Of a stretch of 64,000 bases of DNA, positions 1 to 12,800 are shown piece after piece; the stretch's first letter is position 1, and every line of letters starts with the position of its first letter. Origin of the DNA: Monosporascus cannonballus. Taxonomy: Eukaryota > Ascomycota > Sordariomycetes > Xylariales. The notes below the pieces were generated by a model that worked only from the letters and a program-made list of their open reading frames with translations, had not been told where the DNA came from and did not search any database. The stretch is taken from positions 651 to 64,650 of the forward strand of contig QJNS01000125.1 in the NCBI GenBank assembly GCA_004154925.1, written 5' to 3'. Both the position numbers and the translations under genes were made by a program.

Positions 1-39
<39 letters not shown>
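1..39. repeat. Poly-C homopolymer at the window edge
   Basis: The first 39 bases are all C, followed by unique sequence. No telomere repeat (CCCTAA type) is present. It may be a true homopolymer, a gap edge or an assembly artefact; the sequence alone cannot decide. Confidence 0.9.
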
Positions 40-40
<1 letters not shown>

Positions 41-553
41 CGGTGGCTCTCTACCTAGGTGAAGCGCACGCGAAGGCGCTGTGGGCATTGGGATAGGTGC
101 TCTGGCAGCTAGTCAAGTTCGGCTTCGTCCCACCTCCTTCGGTGAATTAGATGTTCCACTGTTCCACCGTTCTACCGGTGAATAAGGTGTATCCAGCACC
201 GGGACTTCCTTTTATTATGGCCCTACCTACCTGCATACACTGAGGCACCTCAATAGATAGAGTGCAGAGTGTCCTACCATGCCACTGCAACTGAAATCTC
301 ACATGATCCATCAAAATCTCGTTCTGTGGCGTTGTATTCCTCCAAGAAACGCCTTTATCAACCATGAAGTAGCTGGTCGGCTTTCACTACCTACATATAG
401 TTCTACCGCACCACTAGCTTATTATTCAGTCTATAGCTCATGACTTTGGGATGATGACAGGACTACACCCGCCAATATGCGCGTCATTCGTTGTTCAAAC
501 CTGTAAATTATGTTTCATTTCGAGTACATATCGTTGGATTCTCGTTTGATAGC
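40..553. other. Host flanking DNA left of Copia-1, no recognised gene
   Basis: GC-balanced, non-RIPped DNA that was joined to 21027 onward before Copia-1 inserted, as the GTCTG target duplication shows. A 72-codon minus-strand frame (147-365) begins MVDKGVSW and ends VEQWNI. It resembles no family I know, has no visible domain, and could be chance. No RNA gene or regulatory site was recognised. Confidence 0.5.
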
Positions 554-558
554 GTCTG

Positions 559-745
559 TGTCACAGTTAGGCTGATCGCGAGAAAAGGTTGCATAGAGTG
601 TGGGAAGTAATAATTGTCTGACTAGAATTGAGCTCCAAGGAGCGGTAGTTAGAAAGCTTTCTATATATTATAGGAACGCCGGAATGAGGTTTTTCCGGGT
701 GCTATAAAGCTTGATAACTAATACAAATACCCTAATTCCACGATA
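559..745 (-). repeat. Copia-1 3' LTR (187 bp)
   Basis: Copy of 20835-21021. The outer half (559-650) is nearly unmutated while the inner half shows C-to-T/G-to-A changes. On the minus strand it starts TATCGTGGAATTAGGG, where the other LTR has TGTCGTGGAATAGGGG. A run of five G (minus strand, 748-752) just inside is a candidate polypurine tract. Confidence 0.92.
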
Positions 746-1399
746 TACCCCCTAGATAAAAAAAAGTTATTTCTTTAAATCTGTTTATCATAATTTCTGT
801 AATTTCCAAATAATTATAATAATAAAAGAAAATAATGTAATTAATTAACTTGATTAATAAAAAATAAGCCATACGTATATTAGGTACGTGGAGGAAAAAT
901 TATTGCTATATTTGTTTTTCTTTATTATCGCCGCGGTAACAAATAACGAAATAATAAGGTTTACGCTTTATCCGTTTATTTTTCTGTTATTTTTGCGTAT
1001 TAAAATCTTTTCTTTTTTCCTTTTTTTTCTCGGTTCGCATAATAATTTTGTAAGTACTCCATGCTAGGAAAAAAATAATTACAATATTAACGTATGTAAT
1101 ACAGATTATTTTTATTACCATTATTACCATTACGAAAAATAAATGTTTTTTCTTACTTTTTACGTATACGCTATACGCGCTGTAAGCTATTAGGTATATT
1201 AATTATTAATTGCAATTATTATTACCAATAACAATAACATTAATAACAATATAAATATTATTACTACTGGGTAACTTTGCTTAGGCTTGCTAATAATAAT
1301 CATGGTAAATACCTTTTTAAATTTAACGCGTTACCGCCGCCGCCGCCGCTGCCGCCACTATTGTTGCAGACGCCGCGGCCGACGCCGAACGCGAACAGG
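746..1399 (-). other. Copia-1 3' non-coding part, AT-rich with a CCG tract
   Basis: AT-rich Copia-1 sequence between the 3' LTR and the Gypsy-1 insertion, with no recognisable coding content. It ends in a GC-rich stretch (about 1330-1399) containing CCG repeats. That stretch escaped mutation because it lies at the insertion junction and has few CpA sites. Confidence 0.6.
1395..1399. repeat. Gypsy-1 target-site duplication ACAGG, left copy
   Basis: ACAGG occurs immediately before the left LTR and again at 14734-14738, immediately after the right LTR. This is the 5-bp duplication expected of an LTR-element integrase and it fixes both ends of Gypsy-1. Confidence 0.9.
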
Positions 1400-1789
1400 T
1401 GTTACGACCTGACAAGCCACGGCCTCCAGGAACGGTCGCAACGGAGAAGGCCAAGAAAACTATGTGGATCAGGTCACGTAATGGATCACCAGCTCACTGG
1501 TGGTGAGCCAGTGAGCCGGATCACCAACTCACTGGTGGTAAGCCAGTAAGCCGGATTACCAACTTACTGGTGGTGATCCAGCTAAAAAAGAAGGATATAT
1601 ATATACGTTTATTAATTCCATAATTTAAATAATTTTAACTTATAATAATAATTTCTTACTTAAAGTATTTTTGGCATTACGAAATATAATATATTATTAT
1701 ATTTATTATTTAAATTCTTATAATATTTTTATTAATATAAATTTGTTAACTTAAGGTTTAATAATTAATTAAACCATTTAATTATTATA
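1400..1789 (+). repeat. Gypsy-1 5' LTR (390 bp)
   Basis: Begins TGTTACGACC and ends in a RIPped form of the Gypsy-1 3' LTR terminus. The first 180 bp are essentially unmutated; the rest is AT-rich. It contains a 35-bp direct-repeat module at 1485-1582 and a TATA-like AGGATATATATATACG just after the module. Confidence 0.92.
1485..1582 (+). repeat. 35-bp tandem repeat in the LTR, module A
   Basis: Two full 35-bp units (1485-1519 and 1520-1554) plus a partial third. Each unit runs from ATCACC through ACTGGTGGT and GAGCCAGTGA to GCCGG. It lies in the U3-like part of the LTR, between a CACGTG-like box and the TATA-like sequence. Gypsy-2 carries the same module; other Gypsy copies here have unrelated ones. 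Confidence 0.85.
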
Positions 1790-3157
1790 TGTTATAAATT
1801 TTTATTTAATAATATTATTAAATTTTAAATAATATTTAATATTATTAAAAATATCGACTAATATTTAGAAAATCTTTATTTAATAATTTTAGGTTCGAAT
1901 TTAAAAATTAAAAAAAAAGTCCAATAATTTAGGGCTATATTTATTTAATCCTTTTTAATTCGCATAAAGTTAAAAAAACCAAAACCTTACGATAAAAAAA
2001 TAATTTTTAAATTTTTTTAATTTAAGCATAAATTTATTTTTGTTTTTTAAATTTTAATAACTAAGCAAATATAATCCTAATAATAAAAATATACCTAATA
2101 GGAAATACGGTTAATTAGTTTAAACTTATTATAAGAAACTTTTTAAAAATAAAAAAAATAAATAAGGAAAATTTTATTAACGAAATTTTTTTAATTTATA
2201 TTAATTTCGAAAATAAAATACGTAATAATTTCGGTAATCCGGATAAAAAACGATTAACGGTTTAATAACTTTTATAATTTCGACAAAAAGGATTTACGTC
2301 TAAATACGCCGTGATTTTTAAAAGTTTTATAGATAAAATAAGATAAGAAAATAATAAAGCCGATATTTTTATCGATATATTTTATAAAGGATTAAAAAAT
2401 AATATAAAAAATAAAATTATTCGGATTAAATAATTAATTAACTTAAACCGGTATATTATAAAAATAATTAAGATTAATAACCGATAATTTGAAAAAAAAA
2501 AGATAATATATTTTATGTTTTAAATATAATAAATTTAACCAAAGGAAAAAAAACGTACTTTTTATTTTTTTACGGAACGGCGCCAGGATTTATGGAATTC
2601 GGTATTATTTACAAATAAAATTGGAGCTAAATTAAATATTTTAATTACGGCAAAATAAAATATAAGGTTTATAAATATAAGAAATTTAAGAAATTATAAT
2701 AAAATAATTGGATTTTTATATCGGAAGAACAATTTAAGGATAATTAAGGAAATAATAACAAAGTTATTAATATGATCCAAGCCAAGTACATATTAGGCTT
2801 ACGATAAAAGGTCCAACCGAGACCATTACGATAAAAATTTTGACGAAAAATACGAAAAATTAAAAAGCTGGTTCGATAAGTATTATAAACATAACAAGAG
2901 GCGTTATAAAGATAATTATACGAATATCGGGATTAAATAGAAGAACTTTGCCCCAGAATACCTGATCGATACGGTAAAATGTATGCCATATACTGTCGAC
3001 AACGAAAATATCCTAATTACGAAAAATAAAAATAACATATTTACGTATAAATTACCCGAATGTACTATAAGGGATTCGATTTTCCAAACCGTACCGGGTA
3101 TAACAAAAATGATAAGTAATGGTATTGATAACTTCGAACCATAGTTTCAGAAAATAT
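1790..3157 (+). pseudogene. Gypsy-1 gag remnant
   Basis: Heavily RIPped gag segment that corresponds to the gag region of Gypsy-2 read on the minus strand (8160-9475). The last 250 bp are much less mutated and read as a charged peptide rich in K, Y and N (for example WFDKYYKHNKRRYK). The frame is cut at 3157 by Gypsy-2 and resumes at 9867. No intact gag product is possible. Confidence 0.8.
3153..3157. repeat. Gypsy-2 target-site duplication AATAT, left copy
   Basis: AATAT precedes the left LTR and recurs at 9862-9866 after the right LTR. Removing one copy with Gypsy-2 restores the Gypsy-1 sequence, as comparison with the same region of Gypsy-2 (about 8100-8130, minus) shows. Confidence 0.9.
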
Positions 3158-3541
3158 TGTGAAAGCTAGGTGGTTTAACCAACTATTAAACCTTAAGTCG
3201 ACGGGTTTATGTTGGCAGAAGTATCGTGGGAATCTGAGCAATGGGTATAGTAACGTATCACGTTTCGTAATGCCAAGGGTGCTTTAGGTAACGAATTGTT
3301 ATTACAAACTAAAGTTATCTAAATTATGGAATTAATAAATGTATATATCCTTTTTTTAGCTGGATTATTACCAGTAAGTTAGTAATCCGGTTTATTAGCT
3401 TATTATTAGTAAGTTAATAATCCGGCTTATTGGTTTATCATTAATAAGTTGGTAATTTATTACGTAACTTAATCTATATAATTTTCTTGGTTTTTTCCGT
3501 TATAACCGTTCCTGGAGGCCGTAACTTATTAAATTGTAATA
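3158..3541 (-). repeat. Gypsy-2 3' LTR (384 bp)
   Basis: Starts TGTGAAAGC on the plus strand and ends ATTGTAATA, a RIPped form of GTCATAACA at the other LTR. The outer 140 bp (3158-3300) are little mutated; the inner half is AT-rich. Confidence 0.9.
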
Positions 3542-3559
3542 CGATTTCCTTTTTCTCAA

Positions 3560-4140
3560 AATCTTATCCTTAAAATTCTTTTTTTCCTAATAAGTTTTTT
3601 TTATATACTTTTAATATGTTTTTTGGTATGTCCAAACGTTATTTTCGTAAATCCGAATAATAACTTATCTTAATTAATTTAATTAAATTCGAAAGTTTTA
3701 ATGCGATACTTTATTTTTTTTATTTTGTTCGGCAACTTAATTACCAAATAATAAATAGGGTTTTTCGTTATAAAAAATGTGTCCGTTAAGGTTATTCGTA
3801 TAACGGGATAAAAATCTTTATTTCCATAATTAATCGTTATATTGCAAAATCGAAAAAATTAAAAAAAAAATTAACGGCCCAAAAATTTTTATCCGAAATT
3901 TTTATGTGTTTTTTTCGTATACGTCGTTAACGTTAATATTATTAGTTTTAAGGTACGAAATTTATGAATCGTACTTTTTAATCCTTAAATGATTTTAATA
4001 ATTTTACGTAATTAAAATTAAAATCCGTAATTAAGGTTTAAGCCTTAGGAAAAATAAACGTTATTAATTGGAATACGGTAAACCAAAGGCTTTTTTTTGT
4101 AAATCTTGTAAACTGGGATATTATTATTTTAGGTAATTCC
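3560..4140 (+). pseudogene. Antisense ORF of Gypsy-2 (Cys/basic coiled-coil type), degraded
   Basis: This plus-strand segment, opposite to gag-pol, matches the better preserved copy in Gypsy-8 (47425-47715), with the same FRYK-CV-RGYSYNG-like reading. It lies between the chromodomain end of pol and the 3' LTR. RIP stops break it. The function is unknown; the conserved cysteines in the Gypsy-8 copy suggest a zinc-binding start followed by a basic coiled coil. Confidence 0.6.
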
Positions 4141-4149
4141 GCCGTTATT

Positions 4150-7100
4150 AATAAAAGTTTTTTAATAAACGTTAGGCGTTAATAAAATTTTTAGCGGGTT
4201 TTTAAATGTTTTCGGAATCTGGGTATTTTTTTTATTTGATCAAGTATTAAGTAAGTCCGTTTTATTTTCGTATATCGAGGATTTTTTTTATTTCGTATGC
4301 TTATTCGTTTTTTATTTTTATATTATTTTATGCCGTATGCATTTTAATTATGTTTATTATTAATTCGAATAAAAAAAATGAAAAATTAAATAAAGTTTAA
4401 TTTTTAATAAAAATTTCAATTTATAATTATTTTTTAAGATTTTTTTAGCGATTTTATATAAACCGATATATTTGAAATCGAATTTTTTGCTAAGTCGTTT
4501 TGTTTAAATTTTTTTTATAATTAAAAAAACCATTTTCCCTTTTTTAAAAATTAATTTTTTTAATCTTTTTTGGTTATAATATTTATTTATTTGATTTCGT
4601 ACGAATTCTAGTTCTGTTTTTATTTTTTAATGCAACTATCGTAATTGCTTTAATATAAGGATTATTTTGATATTAATTGGACCGTTATTATACGTTTTTC
4701 TGTAAATTTTTAAAATAAAACCAAAATTGGTTTTTACCGGTATTATTTTAATGTTTTTATAATAGCTGGTATTATAAATTAACTAAGTAATTAGTAATTT
4801 CTTAACCTAATTATTTTATTCGTAATTAATATAATATCGTAAATAAGTTTTTCAAATTTAATTTGTTTATTTTATCTATTTATTTATTTAAGGTTTAAAT
4901 ACGTTAAATAATTTATAATTTAAGCCGATTTATATTATTAGGTTTTGCCAAAACTTAGATACAAATATCGATCCTTTATTTAATATAATTTTTATTAATA
5001 ATTCGTATATATTAAAAATATGTTTAAAAAAATATATGCCAGTTGTTCGGCGTTTATATCCTTATAATATGGTAAAAAATAGGAAAATTTTGGGAATCGA
5101 TCGACGATTACGAAAATGTTATCGTAATATATTTCTGTAATTAGATTTTCTAATATAAGAAGTTTAATAATAAAGTTAAATATAACTAAATACCATAGTT
5201 GTTTTACGATTAATAATGGCTATAATTTTCTGTATAGTTTGTATCGTCGAGCCTTTATTTTGGCGCAAATATTATATTACTATATAATTTTCCGTATTAT
5301 TAATTTTATTTTATGAAAAGAATATATACGTTAAAATTGTTTTAGGGTTTTATAGGTCCCTGGATGTTTATATAATTAATATTCGTATATTTTTCGTATT
5401 AAATTTTTTTAATATTTTTTTTAAAATTTAAATTTTATTGGTTTTTTGGTTTTCTGGGAAACCGTCGTTATGCTGTTAAATTTTTTAATATATATTGTAA
5501 GATGTTGCCCGAATTGTTATAATTTGTCGTAAGCGTAAATATCTTTTTATAGTGGTATTAAAAATTATATAGCTGATTTTGGCCAGTTTTTTTTCGAGGT
5601 TTAGTTATTTGCTTAAAGCATTTATTTTGCCGTTTTTTGAACCTTTTTTATGGATAATAACGAAGTCGAAGTTCGCCAATTTTTCCGCGTAACAAAGTTA
5701 TCGTCCTATAAATTCCTTGGTCGTAATAAATCGGGTAAAATTTTAATAATCCGTATAAATTTTAATTTGGTATAAATTTCCCTTTAAAAAATACTTAAAT
5801 TCCCGAAATGTCCTAATAATGGCCATAAATTCCTTATCTGGAATGCCGTAATTAAATTCCGTTCCTTTTAATTTGTACGAAAAAAATGCAATAAAATATA
5901 ATTTACCTTAATTACCTTATTATCCCATTATTATGCCTAACGCGTAATCCGAAATATCGGTTTTTTATTTAATAAGGCGGTTTAAATTATATATAATTAA
6001 TACTGGCTTATTAATAATTATATTCTTCATATTTTAAAATGTTTTTTCCGTATCTAGCATTTATTTAAATTCTTTTTTTTCGTAAAATTTATTAAGGGTA
6101 TAATTATTTTGCTAAAGTTTCGAATAAATTTCTTATAATAATTAGCGAATCTAAGGAATACCTATACCTTTTTAATTATCTTTAACGTTTACTATTTTGT
6201 AATTATAATAATTTTCTTAAGGTTTATTCTAATATGTTCTAAGGTGATAATATGTCCTAAATATTTTATTTTCTGTATATGGAATTAATTTTTTTCCGTA
6301 TTAATAAGTAACCTTACGTCCTATAAAGTTTAAAAAACTTTATAAACGTATCTTATATGTATTTTTTTTATCTTTAAGAAAATAAGAATATCGTCGAGAT
6401 AGTAAATAACAAAAATATTAAGATATTGTCGTAATACGTAATTTACTATCCGTTAAAAAATTACTGGTACGTTCGTATATCCTATTAATATAATTAAATA
6501 CTTAAATAATCCGTATTTCGTCTTAAAGGTTATTTTTTATTCGTATTCTTTTTTAATTTTAATAAGGTTTTATTTATTTTTAAGATCAAATATTATAAAT
6601 TATTTAATTTTATAAAGTTAGTTTTTTATTTCCGTAATTAAAGGTAATAATATTCGATTTTTAATAATAATATCGTTTAATTATCGATAATTAATTACAA
6701 GTCGCAATTTCCTACTTTTTTTTTAAATACGAAAAATATAAGGTATTCTGCTAGTAACTTCGAAAATCGAATTTATCCTTTTTGTAATTAATTTTCCAAA
6801 TATCTTCTGAAAATACATAACTCGTTTTTATTAAGATTATAAATAAGGTAAAACTTTATCGAAAATCTTTTTTTTAAAAATTATCTTATAATTTTATTCG
6901 TTATATTTTAATAATTTCGTATAAAATTCCTTTTTGAAAAGCTATTCGTATCTATAATATTATGGTAATATATTAATTAGATTTTCTGATTTTTTGGGTT
7001 ATTGGTCTTGTTATTTTAAATCGTTATTTAATTGCTTTAATTTCGTTCTGATAGTAATAATAATACGTCGTATTTTTTTTAATATCCGTTTTTTTTGTAT

Positions 7101-8160
7101 TTTATTTTTTTAGGTAATAAGGTATTTGTTATATCTTTATGCCTGCATTCGTTACCATTATCGATTTAATATTAAGATTTTAATTTTTTTTTATTAATAG
7201 GGAATAAAATAAACTTTACCTGGCCAGTTTTTGTATTAATTAAAATTCCGTATTAACGTATCCATAATAGTTTTAAGATTATATTGTAATTTCTGAATAA
7301 AACGATATTGAAATTAATCGTTTTATATTATTCTTTAATAAAAATCTCGAAGTAATTAATTTCGCGTATAATTTTTCCGTTATCGTAAGCGAATTCCTAA
7401 CTTTCGGTATTCGTCGTTATATAAGGTTCCAACTTATATTTTCATAATAATTTAAACTTATTAATTATATTTGGTATAATATAATTTCTACTTAAAGCTC
7501 CGTAATCTACCATTACGGTATACTAATATATTCCGATTTGTATTTCTAAGGTAATAAGGTTATTAATGTTTCCTATCGTCGCGTTTAAAGCCTTTTTCGG
7601 GAGTTCCCTTTAATTTCTTTAGGTTTCGTTATCCTGCAGCTTTTTTATAAGTAATTTTTTTCTTTTAACTTTTATTTAAGTTTACTAAGCTTTGTTTATA
7701 TTTCTTCGTTTAACGCGTTAAGTTATTATATTTGTCGCTGTTGTCGGCGTATTGTTCTTTTGAACCGTATTAATTATTTTTAATTTTTTTACAATTTTTT
7801 TCCTTATCGAATAAATTATTCTTTTATGTTTGCGATTACATCCTACTATGTATCGTTTTGGCTATCGTTTCAGAAACTTTTTATAAACTGACGTATTTTT
7901 TCCTTAATGGCCTTTTTTTTTAAAGATTTGTAATAAATGCCAATTAAAAATGGAAATGCGTAATAACTTTTTAATAATGCTTTTTTACCGTACGTTAGAT
8001 TAACTCTTTTTCCGTTTAATAATTATATTATCCATAATAACAAAAAGGGTTTTCCTACAGGCATTATTTTCTTTTAAGCCAGCTCTTTGCTTCGGCTAAC
8101 TGCTGGACATTTCCTGAAATTATGGTTCGAAGCTGTCGATATTATTACTTATTATTCTTA
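4150..8160 (-). pseudogene. Gypsy-2 pol remnant with C-terminal chromodomain
   Basis: Read on the minus strand, motifs appear in order. RT reads VIYYLDDILIF at 6380-6415. RNase H reads TDYxNLTRFITTKE near 5730. The C-terminus near 4170-4340 reads as YEIKKILD, YLIK and KYPDSEN segments, a chromodomain. Placement of the domain after integrase marks a chromovirus. Many TAA/TAG codons, nearly all explained by CAA/CAG to TAA/TAG, interrupt it. Confidence 0.87.
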
Positions 8161-9475
8161 TTATGCCCGGTACGGTTTGGAAAATTAAATCCTTTATAAT
8201 ATATTCGGGTAATTCGTACGTAAATATATTGTTTTTATTTTTCGTAATCGGGATATTCTCGTCGTCGACAGTATATAGCGTATATTTTACCGTATCGATT
8301 AAATATTCCGGGGCAAAGTTCTTTTATTTAATTCCGGTATTCGTATAATTATTTTTATAACGCCTTTCGTTATATTTGTAATATTTATCGAACTAGCTTT
8401 TTAGTTTTTCGTATTTTTCGTCGAATCTTTTATCGTAATAATCCCGGTTGGACTTTTTATTATAAGCCTGATATATATTTGGCTTAAATTATGTTAATAA
8501 CTTTATTGTTATTTCCTTAATTATTCTTAAATTATTTTTCCGGTATAAGGGTTTAATTATTTTATCGTAATTTCTTAAATTTTTTATATTTATAAACTTT
8601 ATATCTTATTTTATTTTAATTAAAATATTTAATTTAATTTTAATTTTATTTATAAATAATATTAAATTTTATAAATCCTGGCACCGTTTCGTAAAAAGTA
8701 AAAGGTACGTTTTTTTCCTTTTAATTAAACTTATTATATTTAAAACATAAAATATATTATTTTTTTTGTTATTTTTCAAATTATTAATTATTAATTTTAA
8801 TTATTTTTGCAATATATTAATTTAAAGCAATTAAATATTAAATCCGAATAATTTTATCTTTTATATTATTTTTTAATTTTTTATAAAATATATTAATAAA
8901 AATATTAGTTTTATTATTTCCTTATTTTACTTTAACTGCAAAACTTTTAAAAATTATAGCATATTTAAATATAAATTTTTTATTAAAATTATAAAAATTA
9001 TTAAACTATTAATTATTTTTTATCCGGATTATCGAAATTATTACGTATTTTATTTTCGAAATTGGTATAAGTTAAAAAGATTTTATTAATAAAAATTTTT
9101 TATTTGTTTTTTTTATTTCCAAAAAACTCCTTATAATAAGTTTAAATTAATTAACCGTATTTCTTATTAAATATATTTTTATTATTAAGATTATATCTGC
9201 TAAATTATTAAAATTTAAAAAGCAAAAATAAATTCGTACTTAAATTAAAAAAATTTAAAGGTTATTTTTTTATTATAACATTTTGGTTTTTTTAACTTTA
9301 TACGAATTAAAAAAAATTAAGTAAATATAACCTTAAGTTATCAGATTTTTTTTTCCAATTTCCGGATTCGAACTTAAAATTATTAAATAAAATTTTTTTA
9401 AATATTAATAAATATCTTAACAGTATTAAATATTATTCAAAATTTAAAGGTATTATTAAATAAAAATTTATAACG
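8161..9475 (-). pseudogene. Gypsy-2 gag remnant
   Basis: Region between pol and the 5' LTR on the minus strand, homologous to 1790-3157 of Gypsy-1 and to the gag regions of Gypsy-3 and Gypsy-4. Strongly RIPped. No CCHC knuckle could be recognised. A 61-codon plus-strand frame at 8163-8348 is a by-product of AT richness. Confidence 0.75.
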
Positions 9476-9861
9476 TATAAAAATTAAACGGTTTAATTAA
9501 TTATTAAATTTTAAGTTGACGGGTTTATATTAATAAAAATATTATAAGAATTTAAGTAATAAATATAATAATATATTATGTTTTGTAATATTAAAAATAC
9601 TTTAAGTAATAAATTATTATTATAAGTTAAAATTATTTAAATTATGGAATTAATAAACGTATATATCTTTCTTTTTTAGCTGGATTATTACCAATAAGTT
9701 AGTAATCCGGCTTATTGGCTTACTACTAGTAAGTTGGTAATCCGGCTCACTAGCTCACCACCAGTAAGTTGGTGATCCATCACGTGACCTGATCCACATA
9801 GTTTTCTTGGCCTTCTCCGTTGCGACCGTTCCTGGAGGCCGTGGCTTGTCAGGTCATAACA
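9476..9861 (-). repeat. Gypsy-2 5' LTR (386 bp)
   Basis: The minus strand begins TGTTATGACCTGACAAGCC at 9861. The outer 140 bp (about 9720-9861) are unmutated and nearly identical to 1400-1540 of Gypsy-1; the inner part is heavily RIPped. It contains the same 35-bp module A and an intact CACGTG at 9781-9786. Confidence 0.92.
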
Positions 9862-9866
9862 AATAT

Positions 9867-12800
9867 CTAGCAGTTGGCCGAAGTAAAAAGCTGGCCTGAA
9901 GGAAAACAATGCCCGTAGGAAAACCCTTTCTGTTATTATAAATAATGCAATTATTAAACGGAAAAAAAATTAATCCAGCATACGGTAAAAAAGTATTATT
10001 AAAAAGTTATTACGGATTTTTGGAACGATAACTAGAACGATATATAATACGATGCAGTCGTAAACAGGAAAAAACAATTTACTTAATAAGGAAAGGAATT
10101 GTAAAAAAACTAGGAATAATTAATACGGTTCGAAGGAATAATATGTTAATAATAACGATAAATATAACAGCTTAACGCGTTAAACGAAGAAATATAAGTA
10201 AAGCTTAATAGATTCGAATAAAAATTAAAAGAAAAAAGTTATTTGTAAAAAAGCCGTAAAATAACGAAACTTAAAGGAATTAAAAAGAATTTCCGAAAAG
10301 AATTTTAAATATAACGATAAAAAACATTAATAACTTTATTATTTTAGAAATACAAATTGGAACATATTAATATATCGTAATAATGGATTACGGAATTTTA
10401 AGCGGAAATTATATTATACCAAATATGGTTAATAAGCTTAAATTGTTATGGAGATATAAGTTAAAACCTTATATAGCGATAAATGCCGAAAATTAGAAAT
10501 TCGCTTATAATAATAAAAAAATTATATGCGAAATTAATTATCTCGAGATTTTGATTAAAAGATAATATTAAACGATTAATTTCGATATCGTTTTATTCGG
10601 GAATTACGATATGATCTTAGGATTATTATGGATACATTAATACGGAATTTTAATTAACGAAAAAATTAGCCAGATAAAATTTATTTTATTTCCTATTAAT
10701 AAATAAAAAAAGAAAAAATTAAGATTTTAACATTCGATCAATAATAACGATAAATGCAAATATAAAGACATAATAAATACTTTATTATTTAAAGGAATAA
10801 GATATAAAAACAAACGGATATTAAAAAAAATATAACGTATTATTATTATTATTAAAACGAAATTAAAATAACTAAATAACGATTAAAAATAATAAAAATA
10901 ATAATTTAAGAAATTAAAAAATTTAATTAATATGTTACCATAATATTATAAATACGAATAATTCTTTAAAAAAATTGAATATAAAATTATTAGAATATAA
11001 CAAATAAAATTATGAAATAATCCTTAAAAAAGATTTTTAACGAAATTTTACCTTATTTATAATTTTAATAAAAATAAGTTATATATTTTTAAAAAATATT
11101 TGGAAAATCGGTTATAAAAAATAAATTCGATTTTCGAAATTATTAACAAGATACCTTATGTTTTTTATATTTAAAAAAATAAGAAATTACCATTTATAAT
11201 TAATTATCGATAATTAAATAATAATATTATTAAGGATTAAATATTATTACCCTTAATTACGGAAATAAAAAACCGATTTACGGAACTAAATAATTTATAA
11301 CATTCGATTTTAAAAACAAATATAATCTTATTAAAATTAAGAAAAAATAAGAATAAAAATAATTTTTAAAACGAAATACGGATTATTTAAATATTTAATT
11401 ATATTAATGGGATTTACAAACGTACCAATAACTTTTTAACGGATGGTAAATTACGTATTACGAAAATATTTCGATATTTTCGTCGTTTATTATCTCGACG
11501 ACATTCTTATCTTTTTAAAAACGGAAAAAATATATATAAAATACATTTATAAGATTTTTCAAACTTTATAAGACGTAAAGTTATTTATTAATATAAAAAA
11601 AAGTTAATTCCATTTATAAAAAATAAAATATCTAAAACATATTATTATTTTAAGATATATTAGAATAAACCTTAAAAAATCGTTATAATTACAGAATAAT
11701 AAACGTTAACGATACTTAAAAAATATAAATATTTTTTTAAATTCGTTAATTATTATAAAAAATTTATTTAAAATTTTAATAAAATAATTATACTTTTAAT
11801 AAAATTTACGAAAAAAAAGAATTTAAATAAACGCCAGATACGGAAAAAGCATTTTAAGATATTAAGGATATAATTATTAACGAACCAATATTAATTATAT
11901 ATAATTTAAATCGCCTTATTAAATTAAAAACCGATATTTCGGATTACGTATTAAACGTAATAATCGGATAACGAAATAATTAAGGCAAATTATACCTTAT
12001 TATATTTTTTTCGTATAAATTAAAAAAAGCCGAACTTAATTACGATATTTTGAATAAAAAATTTATAATTATTATTATAGTATTTTAAAAATTTAAGTAT
12101 TTTCTAAAAGAAAACTTGTACCAAATTAAAATTTATACAAATTATTAAAATCTTACCCGATTTATTATAATTAAGAAATTTATAAAATAATAATTTTAAT
12201 ACGTAAAAAAATTGGCAAATTTCGATTTCGTTATTATTTATAAGAAAAATTTAGAAAACGGTAAAGCATATATCTTAAATAAACGCCCAAATTTCGAAAA
12301 GAAATTAATTAAAATTAGCCGTATAATTTTTGATATTATTATAAAAGGATATTTACGTTTACGATAAATTACAATAATTCGGGTAATACCTTATAATATA
12401 CATTAGAAAATTTAACAATATAACGATAATTTTTTAATAAATTAAAAAACGAACAAAATATAAATTTTAAAAAAATATTAAAAACATTTAATACGAAAAA
12501 TATATAAATATTAATTATATGGATATCCAGGGATCCATAAAACCCTAAAGTAATTTTAATATATATATTTTTTTTTAAAATAAAATTAATAATATAAAAG
12601 GTTATACGGTAATACGATATTTACGTTAAAATAAAAATTCGATAATATAAGTTATACGGAAAATTATAGCCATTATTAATCGTAAAACGATTATAATATT
12701 TAATTATATTTAATTTTATTATTAAATTTTTATGTTAAAAGATTTAATTATAGGAATATATTATGATAGTATTTTTGTAATTGTCGATCGATTTATAAAA

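Larger units (their letters stand above)
3158..9861 (-). mobile_element. Gypsy-2: Ty3/Gypsy chromovirus nested in Gypsy-1
   Basis: Complete structure of 6704 bp with TSD AATAT. Minus-strand order from the right: 5' LTR (9476-9861), gag (about 8160-9475), pol with RT YLDD at 6390-6401, RNase H near 5640-5800 (RIPped form of a YTDYxNLTRF-like motif), integrase about 5000-5250, chromodomain about 4170-4340, an opposite-strand ORF (3560-4140, plus), a polypurine tract (GAGAAAAAGGAAATCG on minus, 3542-3557) and the 3' LTR. Stops occur throughout, so it is inactive. Confidence 0.94.

Noticed and set aside
1..39. Telomere
   Set aside because: There is no CCCTAA or related repeat, only a C homopolymer.
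1277..1549. Frame with a Pro-rich run followed by CYDLTSHGLQERS
   Set aside because: It starts in Copia-1 and runs into the Gypsy-1 LTR; the same peptide appears in the Gypsy-2 LTR, so it is LTR sequence and not a gene.
1485..1582. CRISPR-like array
   Set aside because: The repeats are directly abutting without spacers and lie in an LTR of a eukaryotic element.
3158..9861. AT-rich blocks as mitochondrial DNA or a mitochondrial insertion
   Set aside because: Gypsy domain motifs, LTRs and target duplications explain them fully.
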